From assembly GCA_030457025.1 (NCBI GenBank), contig JAKDSA010000017.1, positions 1 to 48,568 on the forward strand: a DNA stretch of 48,568 bases, given 5' to 3'. Shown in pieces: positions 26,998 through 33,838 of this stretch (position 1 is its first letter; each line of letters begins with the position of its first letter). This stretch comes from Brevibacterium sp. GTDB taxonomy: Bacteria; Actinomycetota; Actinomycetes; Actinomycetales; Brevibacteriaceae. The translations under genes were made by a program, and so were the position numbers. The notes under the pieces were generated by a model. That model searched no databases. It was given only the letters and a program-made list of their open reading frames with translations, and was not told where the DNA came from.

Positions 26998-27822
26998 ATG
27001 AATTCTCACACCAATGATCCGGCACCCGCGAGTACGCGGGTGCCGGACCGCGGAGGCGAGACAGTCCTCGAGCTGCGCGGACTCAACAAACGATTCGGCG
27101 CGGTCCAGGCGCTGACCGATATCAACCTGAGCATCGGCCGCGGCGAAGTCGTCGGCCTCGTCGGTGACAACGGTGCCGGCAAGTCCACCCTGGTCAAAGT
27201 CATCGCCGGAGTCCACGCCGCGGATGAGGGCGAGATCATCCTGGAAGGACGGACGCAGAAGTTCGCCTCCCCGAAAGATGCCCAGAAGGCAGGGGTCGCC
27301 ACGGTCTTCCAGGACCTCTCGCTGTGCGAGAACCTCGATGTCGTGGCCAACCTGTTCCTCGGACACGAGAAGACCCGGCGCGGTGTCCTCGACGAAGTCA
27401 CCATGGAGGCGAAGTCGTGGGAGCTGCTGCACAGTCTGTCGGCGAAGATCCCCAGCGTGAGGGTGCCGATCGCGGCCCTGTCCGGCGGCCAGCGTCAGAC
27501 GGTCGCGATCGCCAGGTCCCTCCTCGGCGAACCCTCGATCGTGATGCTCGACGAGCCGACGGCGGCACTCGGAGTCGCCCAGACCGCAGAGGTGCTCAAC
27601 CTCATCGAACGGCTGCGCGAACGCGACCTCGGGGTGCTGTTGGTCAGTCACAATATGGCTGATGTGCAGGCCGTCTGCGATCGGGTCCATGTTCTGCGAT
27701 TGGGCAAGGATGCCGGTGACTTCCCCGGCGACGAACGCACGGATGTGCTCGTCGCCGCGATCACAGGAGCCAGCGACAACGTCGTGACGCAGCGAGCAAC
27801 CCGGCGGGGTGATCGCCGATGA
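26998..27822 (+). CDS. Sugar ABC transporter ATP-binding protein, single-domain type
   Basis: 274 residues with one ATPase domain, unlike the roughly 500-residue double-domain XylG/RbsA proteins; this matches the FrcA-like short form. Walker A GDNGAGKST (56-64), Q-loop FQDLSLCENLDV, signature LSGGQRQTVAIARSLL, Walker B IVMLDEPTAALG and H-loop SHNM are present. ATG 26998 follows AGGA at 5 nt and starts 20 nt after the binding-protein stop. A strong 13-bp hairpin is embedded in codons 7-17. The gene overlaps the permease by 4 bp. Confidence 0.93.
   Translation: MNSHTNDPAPASTRVPDRGGETVLELRGLNKRFGAVQALTDINLSIGRGEVVGLVGDNGAGKSTLVKVIAGVHAADEGEIILEGRTQKFASPKDAQKAGVATVFQDLSLCENLDVVANLFLGHEKTRRGVLDEVTMEAKSWELLHSLSAKIPSVRVPIAALSGGQRQTVAIARSLLGEPSIVMLDEPTAALGVAQTAEVLNLIERLRERDLGVLLVSHNMADVQAVCDRVHVLRLGKDAGDFPGDERTDVLVAAITGASDNVVTQRATRRGDRR
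27018..27047 (+). promoter_or_regulatory. Perfect 13-bp hairpin inside early ATPase codons
   Basis: Arm 27018-27030 (TCCGGCACCCGCG) pairs exactly with 27035-27047 around the tetraloop AGTA. It lies between the binding-protein gene and the body of the ATPase gene. Such hairpins commonly stabilise the upstream binding-protein mRNA or cut downstream expression. Here it is coding, so it may slow ribosomes at the start of the ATPase. Confidence 0.75.
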
Positions 27823-29030
27823 CCCGCAACTCGTTCATCACCGACGAACGCCTCACCAGCGAGGGCTTCATCGCCACGTTCGTGCGCAGGGTCAAGGAGG
27901 GCCAACTCGGCTCGTTCCCTGTGATCCTGGCGCTCATCGTCATCGTCATCGTCTTCCAATCGGCGAACAGCAATTTCATCTCGCCGGCCAACCTCGTCAA
28001 TCTGTCCACGACGGTCGCCTACCTTGCGATACTGGCTCTGGGCATCAACCTCATCCTGCTCCTCGGTGAGATCGACCTCTCGCTTGCTCAGCTGGGCGGA
28101 CTGGCGGCCTCGCTGCTGGGCGTGCTCGTGGTCAGACAGGGTGTGCATCCGCTCATTGCACTGGGCATCATGCTGCTGCTCGGCCTCGTGGTCGGCGCGG
28201 TCCAGGGGTGGTTCTTCGCCGTGGTCGGTATACCTGCCTTCGTCGTCACCTTGGCGGGACTGCTGGCCTACACGGGACTGACTCTGACGACGCTGGGCAC
28301 GCAGAAGAACCTGTCGATGGCAGACTCGTTCGCCTTCGACTTCTCCAGCTTCTACTTCCCTGCCATCTGGGCGTATGCCTTCGGGGCGGTCGCGGTCATC
28401 GGCTTCGCTGCCGGGATCATCTATTCGAAGGTGCGTCGGGACAATGCGGGGCTCGAGAGTCCGAGCTGGACGTCAGTGATCGTGCGGGTGGTCTTCCTCG
28501 CCGCGATCGTGTTCGGGTTCCTCATCCTGGTCAATCAGGACTTCGGTCTGGCACTGCCCTTCCTCCTCATGATGACCATCGCCATCGGCATCGATCTGGT
28601 GCTGCGCAAGACGAAGTACGGGCGCTCGATCTACGCGGTCGGAGGCAAGGTCGAGGCCGCCAGGCGCGCCGGCATCCGGGTCACGTGGGTGCGCATCAGC
28701 GTGTTCATGGCGGCCGGTGTCCTGGCTGCCCTGTTCGGCTTCATCAAGACGGGCGTCACGACCAACGCCGGATCGACGCTGGTGAGCACGCAGGACCTGC
28801 TCAATGCGATCGCCGCCGCAGTCATCGGCGGCACCTCGCTGTTCGGCGGCCGCGGCACCGCCTGGGCCGCGGTTCTCGGTGCCTTGGTCGTCGGCGCGAT
28901 CAACAACGGTCTCTACCTCATCGGCTTCAACTCCGATGCGCAGCAGATCATCACCGCGCTCGTCCTGCTCACGGCAGTCGTCGTCGACGCTCTGAGCCGC
29001 CGCGGGCAGCGCTACGTCGGACGCGGCTGA
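27819..29030 (+). CDS. Sugar ABC transporter permease (XylH-like)
   Basis: 403 residues, about 10-11 membrane segments, BPD_transp_2 family. Signature pieces are ILALGINLILLLGEIDLSLAQLGGLAASLLGVL and the EAA-like coupling loop AVGGKVEAARRAGIRVTWVRISVFMAAGVLAALFGFI. GGTSLFGGRGTAWAAVLGALVVGAINNGLYLIG follows. It is longer than RbsC (about 320), as XylH proteins are. The start overlaps the ATPase stop (ATGA). It transports the sugar delivered by the 25865 lipoprotein. A 28-bp-arm palindrome follows the stop by 32 bp. Confidence 0.92.
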   Translation: MTRNSFITDERLTSEGFIATFVRRVKEGQLGSFPVILALIVIVIVFQSANSNFISPANLVNLSTTVAYLAILALGINLILLLGEIDLSLAQLGGLAASLLGVLVVRQGVHPLIALGIMLLLGLVVGAVQGWFFAVVGIPAFVVTLAGLLAYTGLTLTTLGTQKNLSMADSFAFDFSSFYFPAIWAYAFGAVAVIGFAAGIIYSKVRRDNAGLESPSWTSVIVRVVFLAAIVFGFLILVNQDFGLALPFLLMMTIAIGIDLVLRKTKYGRSIYAVGGKVEAARRAGIRVTWVRISVFMAAGVLAALFGFIKTGVTTNAGSTLVSTQDLLNAIAAAVIGGTSLFGGRGTAWAAVLGALVVGAINNGLYLIGFNSDAQQIITALVLLTAVVVDALSRRGQRYVGRG

Positions 29031-29062
29031 GGGCCGACGGCACTGCTTCCCATCCCGCCAAG

Positions 29063-29134
29063 ATCGAGCGGACCACTTATCGTTGACGGGTCACACTACA
29101 CGGTGGCCCGTCAACGATAAGTGGTCCGCTCGAT
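29063..29134. repeat. Perfect 28-bp inverted repeat, 16-nt spacer
   Basis: Arm 29063-29090 (starts ATCGAGCGGACCACTT) is the exact reverse complement of 29107-29134. The pairing can extend inward by a G-U and three further pairs. It lies 32 bp after the sugar permease stop and about 130 bp before the TPP riboswitch. Position fits a terminator, but it is about twice as long as the other terminators here and has no T-run. Same spacer length as the 465-522 element. Confidence 0.85.
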
Positions 29135-29243
29135 GAGTTTCTTCCGTGGGCGGGGAGGCCAGCGGCAGTGACAACAGCTCCAGGGCCAGGCCAACAGCAG
29201 GGCGGGGCTCGCATTCCGGCTCGCCTCGCCTCGGCGGTGCTGA

Positions 29244-29249
29244 TACAGT
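29244..29249 (+). promoter_or_regulatory. Putative -10 of thiamin operon
   Basis: TACAGT fits TANNNT and would start RNA near 29256, a few bases before the riboswitch. No clear -35 was seen. Tentative. Confidence 0.35.
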
Positions 29250-29261
29250 CGTGGGCAATGA

Positions 29262-29341
29262 CATGGGGTGCCTGACACCGATCGCGTGAGGCTGAGAGAA
29301 CACCCATCGAACCTGATCTGGGCCATACTAGCGAAGGGATC
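29262..29341 (+). promoter_or_regulatory. TPP riboswitch (THI element)
   Basis: Conserved blocks appear in order: GGGGTGCC (29265-29272), GGCTGAGAG (29290-29298), ACACCC (29300-29305), GAACCTGATCTGG (29309-29321) and the closing GCGAAGGGA (29331-29339). The last block is also the Shine-Dalgarno for thiM (ATG 29345). Ligand binding would therefore hide the ribosome site directly and block translation. No separate terminator hairpin lies between aptamer and gene. Confidence 0.95.
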
Positions 29342-29344
29342 GTC

Positions 29345-30196
29345 ATGGTTGACTTCGACCTGCGTTCTGCCAACGCACGACTGCGTGCGAGCAATCCACT
29401 CATCCAATGCATCACGAACACCGTCGTGCAGCAATTCAGCGCCAACGTGCTCCTGGCCATCGGTGCCGCTCCGGCGATGCTCGACCACGAGGCCGATGCC
29501 GCACAGTTCACCCGCATCGCCAATGGCCTGCTGGTCAACTTCGGTACGGCCACGAATCAGCAGTTCCTCGCCGCCGACGCCGCCATCGAGGCATCCGACG
29601 CTGATTCCAAGCCCTGGGTCCTCGACCCGGTGAGCATCGGTGCCGTCGATTTCCGGACCACACGGATCCACCGTGCAGCGAACTCCTCGCCCACCGCTAT
29701 TCGCGGAAACGCGTCCGAGATCGCAGCCCTGGCCGGCGTAGGTCTGGGCGGGCGCGGCGTCGACTCCACCGATGAGGTCGATGCTGTGATTCCCGCCGCG
29801 GCCGAACTGGCGCGGACCACCGGGGCCATCGTCGCCGTCTCGGGTCCCAGGGACGCGATCATCGCCCACATCGACGGCGCTGATCATGTTGCCCGCATCG
29901 ACGGGGGACATTCTTATATGCCGCTGGTCATCGGCACCGGATGCTCCCTTGGTGCAGTCACCGCCGCCTATCTCGACGGGGCAACGACCGCCTCGGCGAA
30001 GTTCGAAGCCGTCGTTGCGGCGCATGCGCACTTCGCTGTCGCTGGTGAGGCTGCTGCCGGCGGCGCCCAGGGACCGGGCAGCTATTCGGTGAACTTCCTC
30101 GACGCACTGTATGCGCTCACCGGCGAACAGTTGGCAACGGCTCGTGTGGAAGCCGCCACGATCGCAGGTTCAGCGAATATCGGTGCACAGTCATGA
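29345..30196 (+). CDS. thiM: Hydroxyethylthiazole kinase
   Basis: 283 residues. It phosphorylates 4-methyl-5-(2-hydroxyethyl)thiazole for thiamin salvage. The ribokinase-like fold shows the N-terminal NPLIQCITNTVVQQFSANVLLAIGAAPAML, DPVSIGAVDFRT, IRGNASEIAAL (active site) and VIGTGCSLGAVTAAYL with the conserved GTGCSL catalytic Cys region. TPP riboswitch at 29262-29341. Overlaps thiE by 4 bp. Confidence 0.96.
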   Translation: MVDFDLRSANARLRASNPLIQCITNTVVQQFSANVLLAIGAAPAMLDHEADAAQFTRIANGLLVNFGTATNQQFLAADAAIEASDADSKPWVLDPVSIGAVDFRTTRIHRAANSSPTAIRGNASEIAALAGVGLGGRGVDSTDEVDAVIPAAAELARTTGAIVAVSGPRDAIIAHIDGADHVARIDGGHSYMPLVIGTGCSLGAVTAAYLDGATTASAKFEAVVAAHAHFAVAGEAAAGGAQGPGSYSVNFLDALYALTGEQLATARVEAATIAGSANIGAQS

Positions 30197-30921
30197 ACAC
30201 GGCAGCAGCAGGCCTGCAGGACGCAGACGCCCGTCTGGCCGGCATTGATACCCGCCTCTACCTCGTCACCGACTCGACCCAGTGCCGCGAAGCCGGACGC
30301 AGCGTCGCCGAGACTGTCCGCGAAGCCGTCGCCGGGGGAGTCGGGATCGTGCAGGTGAGAGACAAGGACATCGACGATGACGCCTTCTGCACCCTGACTC
30401 GCGAAGTCATCGCCGCCGTCGACACCGCAACGGCCGGCACGAAACGACGCGTGCCCATCGTGCTCAACGACCGGGTGGCCGTCGCCCAGCGACTCCTCAT
30501 CGAGGACGTCGACGTCCACATCCACGTCGGACAGTCAGACACGCCCGTGCAGCAGGTGCGCGAACTCATCGGCCCCGAGCCCCTCATCGGATTGTCTGCG
30601 GCCAACGACGCAGAGTTCGCTGCCGCCCAGGACTCGGGAGCCGTCGACCTCCTCGGAATCGGGCCGGTGTACGACACCACGACGAAGAACGATGCACCCG
30701 TCGGGATCGGGCCCGACCGCCTCGGCGAACTGGTGCGTGAAGCGGGGCTTCCCGCTGTGGCCATCGGCGGGATCAACAACGATCGTGCCGCCGAACTGCG
30801 GGGGCGTGGTCTGATCGGGATCTGCGTGGTCTCGGCGATCTGCCGAGCCGAGAATCCGCGGGCGGCGGCCGAAAATCTCCTCGCGGAATTCGGTGACGGC
30901 AACCGGGAGGTGGGAGCATGA
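30193..30921 (+). CDS. thiE: Thiamin-phosphate synthase
   Basis: 242 residues. It joins HMP-PP and thiazole phosphate to thiamin phosphate. The TIM barrel has LYLVTDSTQ at the start, VREAVAGGVGIVQVRDKD (pyrophosphate/pyrimidine site), VPIVLNDRVAVAQ, DVDVHIHVGQSDTP, VDLLGIGPVYDTTTKND and the phosphate-binding AVAIGGINNDRAAEL. Coupled by ATGA to thiM upstream and to thiD downstream. Confidence 0.96.
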   Translation: MNTAAAGLQDADARLAGIDTRLYLVTDSTQCREAGRSVAETVREAVAGGVGIVQVRDKDIDDDAFCTLTREVIAAVDTATAGTKRRVPIVLNDRVAVAQRLLIEDVDVHIHVGQSDTPVQQVRELIGPEPLIGLSAANDAEFAAAQDSGAVDLLGIGPVYDTTTKNDAPVGIGPDRLGELVREAGLPAVAIGGINNDRAAELRGRGLIGICVVSAICRAENPRAAAENLLAEFGDGNREVGA

Positions 30922-31784
30922 CCACCAGGCCGCCCATCGCCCTGTCCATCGCCGGCACCGACCCCAGCGGGGGAGCCGGCATCCACGCGGACCTGAAGAC
31001 CTTCACCGCCCGCGGGGTGCTGGGGACCACGGCCATCACTGCCCTGGTCGCGCAGAACACGCACGGAGTCTCGCGGGTCTACGGAATCGACGACGACTTC
31101 GTCTCGGATCAACTCGACAGCGTCTTGGGCGATATGCCTGTCGATGCCACGAAATCGGGAATGCTCGGCTCGCGCTCCCTCGTCGAACTCGTCGTCGCTC
31201 GCGCGGCCCAAGGCCAGCTGGGCTTCTACACGGTCGATCCGGTGATGGTCGCGACCTCCGGGCACCGCCTCCTCGAGGTCGATGCCGTCGAAGCCGTGCG
31301 TGACCACCTCTTGCCGGTCTCCGACCTCATCACCCCGAACCTGCCCGAGGCGGCGCTGCTGCTCGGTGATGATGTACCCGTGGCACAGACCCCGCAGGAG
31401 ATGGTGGACCAGGCGATGGAGCTCGTCGATCGTGGCCCCCGAGCGGTGCTGCTCAAAGGCGGGCACGCCCTCGAGGGTGACGTCGCCGATGTCCTCGTCA
31501 CCGCCGAAGGCGCGGTCACCGAGTTCACCCACCCGCGAGTCGAGACCCCGAACACCCATGGCACCGGATGCACATTGTCGGCCGCCATCACCGCCGAGCT
31601 GGCTGTGCTCAAGCATGAACGAGCAGTGGCCGAGGTGAGCTCGGATCTGCTCCACGAAGCCGTAGACAATGCGCTGGACTACCTGGCCCGCGCCTTGAAA
31701 TCTGCAGCCGATTGGCAGGTCAGCCTCGACCCGGACGGCGCTCACGGGCCCGTCGACCACCAGGTCGACATCGTCCGTCGCTAG
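30918..31784 (+). CDS. thiD: HMP / HMP-phosphate kinase
   Basis: 288 residues. It phosphorylates hydroxymethylpyrimidine twice to HMP-PP. Ribokinase fold: LSIAGTDPSGGAGIHADLKTFTARGVLGTTAITALVAQNTHGV, VDPVMVATSG, TPNLPEAALLLGD, VLLKGGHALEGD and the anion hole HGTGCTLSAAITAEL. ATGA overlap with thiE. It is the stand-alone form with no C-terminal fusion; tenA follows as a separate gene 95 bp on. Confidence 0.97.
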   Translation: MTTRPPIALSIAGTDPSGGAGIHADLKTFTARGVLGTTAITALVAQNTHGVSRVYGIDDDFVSDQLDSVLGDMPVDATKSGMLGSRSLVELVVARAAQGQLGFYTVDPVMVATSGHRLLEVDAVEAVRDHLLPVSDLITPNLPEAALLLGDDVPVAQTPQEMVDQAMELVDRGPRAVLLKGGHALEGDVADVLVTAEGAVTEFTHPRVETPNTHGTGCTLSAAITAELAVLKHERAVAEVSSDLLHEAVDNALDYLARALKSAADWQVSLDPDGAHGPVDHQVDIVRR

Positions 31785-31800
31785 AACCATCAGTCACACA

Positions 31801-31862
31801 CCCGGATCGGCGTGCTCGTCCGGGCATCGCACCATGACGCTTCGGGACCGCTGCGGTCCCTT
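31801..31862 (+). promoter_or_regulatory. Two small hairpins between thiD and tenA
   Basis: CCCGGA (31801-31806) can pair with TCCGGG (31819-31824). GGGACCG (31844-31850) pairs with CGGTCCC (31854-31860), followed by only TT. They may reduce readthrough or stabilise mRNA within the thiamin operon. tenA has its own ribosome site AGGAG at 31869-31873. Confidence 0.4.
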
Positions 31863-31879
31863 GAGAACAGGAGACATCA

Positions 31880-32611
31880 ATGACGACTGACTTTTCCGCA
31901 GGCCCCCAGACGACTCAGCTCTGGGACCATGTTCGTCCCATTGTCGAACAGATTGAGAACCTGCCGTTCCTGGGCCAACTGGCCGACGGCAGTCTGGACG
32001 TGAAGGCCTTCACGAACTACATCATCCAGGACGGCATCTACCTCACCGGCTACGCGAAGGCGATGTCATTCCTCGCCGCGGGCGCGATTGACCGTGATGA
32101 GTCACGATTCTGGGCCAGCTCCGCCGCCGAGGCGATCGCAGTGGAGGAGGAGATGCACGGCGAACTGCTCGCCGATTCCCGTCTGGCTGCAGCGCACGAA
32201 GAGCTCGTCACCAGCGGGGGCGGATTCAAAGCCTCACCCACCACCTTGGGCTATGTGTCCTACCTCGTCGCCACCGCGGCCAGCCGCTCCTACGGTGAGG
32301 GCGTGGCCGGAGTGCTGCCATGCTTCTGGGTGTACGCGCACATGGGCAAGGTGCTCGTCGAACGAGCCGGGCAGATGAGCGCAGATCATCCGTACCGGAC
32401 CTGGGTGCAGACCTATGACTCACCCGAGTTCGATGAATCGACCCGGCAGGCTGTGCAGCTGCTTGAGCAGGAGCTTGCCACTGCCCCCGCCGAGGTGGCC
32501 GCTCGTATGCGTGCCACGTTCGAACAGGCCTGTGTGTATGAGCTGCACTTCTGGGCCTCGGCGCATGCGCTGCAGGGGTGGGAGGCTTCGGTGTTCGTTC
32601 CGCGCAGCTGA
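31880..32611 (+). CDS. tenA: Aminopyrimidine aminohydrolase (TenA, thiaminase II family)
   Basis: 243 residues, all-helical TenA fold. It releases HMP from degraded thiamin pyrimidines (formylaminopyrimidine salvage). The nucleophile is the Cys in GVLPCFWVYAHMGKVL, and the C-terminal Glu is in CVYELHFWASAHAL. The N-terminal VRPIVEQIENLPFLGQLADGSLDVKAFTNYIIQDGIYL is typical. Together with thiM-thiE-thiD and no thiC, thiG or thiF nearby, the operon looks like salvage and not full synthesis. Confidence 0.94.
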   Translation: MTTDFSAGPQTTQLWDHVRPIVEQIENLPFLGQLADGSLDVKAFTNYIIQDGIYLTGYAKAMSFLAAGAIDRDESRFWASSAAEAIAVEEEMHGELLADSRLAAAHEELVTSGGGFKASPTTLGYVSYLVATAASRSYGEGVAGVLPCFWVYAHMGKVLVERAGQMSADHPYRTWVQTYDSPEFDESTRQAVQLLEQELATAPAEVAARMRATFEQACVYELHFWASAHALQGWEASVFVPRS

Positions 32612-32641
32612 ACGCAAACGACCGTGGGACGAATGGTGCGC

Positions 32642-33160
32642 TCAGTCGAGAGGTGTGAGCTGGCGGTAGAGAAGCCACAGGGCGGCGCCGACGATCGCGA
32701 GGAACACGAGCGTGGGCACGAACGTCAGTGCCTCCGGCATGGTTGCTCCCACCCGTAGGGTCATCACCAGCGACGAAGTCAGGAGAAGGGCCGTGGCACC
32801 CGCGGTGATCCGCAGGAACTCCATCAAGCAGGCGAAGAGATAGCCACGCTCGCCACGTTCCAACCAGTAGTCCTTGTGCGGAATGTTGACGAGACTCATC
32901 GGAAGCTTCTCCCAGATCCAGCGGATTGAGAGCAACAGTGGTACGCCGACGCCAACCGGGATCAGCACAGCCAGAGCCACCGCCTTCGAGGTCCAGTCGT
33001 CGGGCTGCCCTCGTGCCTTGAAATGACCCGGCACCTGGTCCGGAGCCTGAATCCAGAGCCACGCCGCGCTGGAGATGAACACGAGGATCGACAGCACTGC
33101 GAAGAGCAGAGCTGCGGAACCCGGACGTCGGTTCGGGCGCGGGACTGTTGAGGAAGGCAC
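32642..33160 (-). CDS. DUF1648-domain membrane protein
   Basis: 172 residues, four hydrophobic segments (about 17-40, 58-80, 110-132, 142-163). The DUF1648 motif, as seen in SdpI-like immunity and related membrane proteins, appears after the first helix as APDQVPGHFKARGQPDDWTSK. GTG 33160 is 6 nt downstream of TAACCT on its strand, so the transcript is probably leaderless. It is convergent with tenA (30 bp). No toxin gene is visible nearby, so an immunity role is not supported here. Confidence 0.8.
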   Translation of the reverse strand: MPSSTVPRPNRRPGSAALLFAVLSILVFISSAAWLWIQAPDQVPGHFKARGQPDDWTSKAVALAVLIPVGVGVPLLLSIRWIWEKLPMSLVNIPHKDYWLERGERGYLFACLMEFLRITAGATALLLTSSLVMTLRVGATMPEALTFVPTLVFLAIVGAALWLLYRQLTPLD

Positions 33161-33172
33161 CTTCCCAGGTTA
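33161..33172 (-). promoter_or_regulatory. Leaderless -10 (TAACCT) of DUF1648 gene
   Basis: On the minus strand TAACCT (33172-33167) is followed by 6 nt and GTG 33160. The 6 nt (GGGAAG) touch the start codon and are too close to act as a ribosome site. Confidence 0.55.
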
Positions 33173-33242
33173 GGCAACTCGCGTCACCCAGCCAACTGTG
33201 TGCGCTGTCAGAGTGCGCGGTGAATACGTGGACTCAAGCGGC

Positions 33243-33458
33243 TCAGGCGCGGTGGCCCTCGGGAGGATCGTCAGCGATGCCCTGCATCGGTCCCAGAGAC
33301 CCCAGAGCATGAAAACCGCGACGCAGCGTAGTCCACAGGAGTACGTGGTCGACTTCCATCAAGGGAATTCGGTCATGTCGCGGGCAGGCAAATCGTCCGA
33401 CGAGGAACACGATCGTTGTGAAACACACACCGATGATGAAAAGCACAAGCAGATCCAT
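33243..33458 (-). CDS. 71-residue single-TM protein, function unknown
   Basis: ATG 33458 has an excellent ribosome site (GAGGAGG, 5 nt upstream on its strand), which argues for this short form over the longer open frame beginning at 33578. Residues 2-22 (DLLVLFIIGVCFTTIVFLVGRF) form one membrane helix. A short cytosolic tail follows with RHDRIPLMEVDHVLLWTTLRRGF. No family recognised. It lies 83 bp upstream of the DUF1648 gene on the same strand and could be co-transcribed, although that gene has its own start signal. Confidence 0.6.
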   Translation of the reverse strand: MDLLVLFIIGVCFTTIVFLVGRFACPRHDRIPLMEVDHVLLWTTLRRGFHALGSLGPMQGIADDPPEGHRA

Positions 33459-33838
33459 GACGGCCTCCTCACACCCGACTCGAATGCTTGTCTTCCATTT
33501 TCTCGCTAAATCGTTGAGAAAGATAGGGGCCACTTCGCAACAAGTGGCCTGCGCGGGCGTGCCGCCCCTGTGCCGCATATACGTTTGCCAGCGAGATTGT
33601 GGCCCGTTGCACGGAAGCGAGATCAGAATGCTTCGCCGGCACCGCTGGTGAAATCGTCAACCATGGATGGTTGATGTCGGTGGCGGCGTGACGAACGGGC
33701 GGCTTTGCGGATACCTACCGAATTTCGATGAGCAATTGATACAAAAATCAAATAATCAACGAACAAAATTCGAAACTAAGGGTGCAAACGGGCGAAACGC
33801 GTGTACAATTAAGGGAAGAGCAACAACGATGTTGGCGA
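33459..33838. other. AT-richer intergenic region with DUF222-gene promoter
   Basis: 380 bp, visibly richer in A/T than the rest of the window from about 33660 to 33830. It holds a good -10, TACAAT (33804-33809), that would start RNA near 33816; no clear -35 was found. AAGGGAAGAG (33811-33820) is the best ribosome site but is spaced for ATG 33829, which opens a 23-codon frame (33829-33900) out of phase with and overlapping the DUF222 start. That small frame may be a leader peptide or chance. Nothing else recognised. Confidence 0.5.

Noticed and set aside
31801-31862. Second riboswitch before tenA
   Set aside because: No THI conserved blocks (CTGAGA, ACCTGATCTGG); only two small hairpins.
32642-33160. 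Toxin-immunity pair suggestion for the DUF1648 (SdpI-like) protein
   Set aside because: No SdpC-like toxin or partner gene is nearby; the motif alone does not support immunity.
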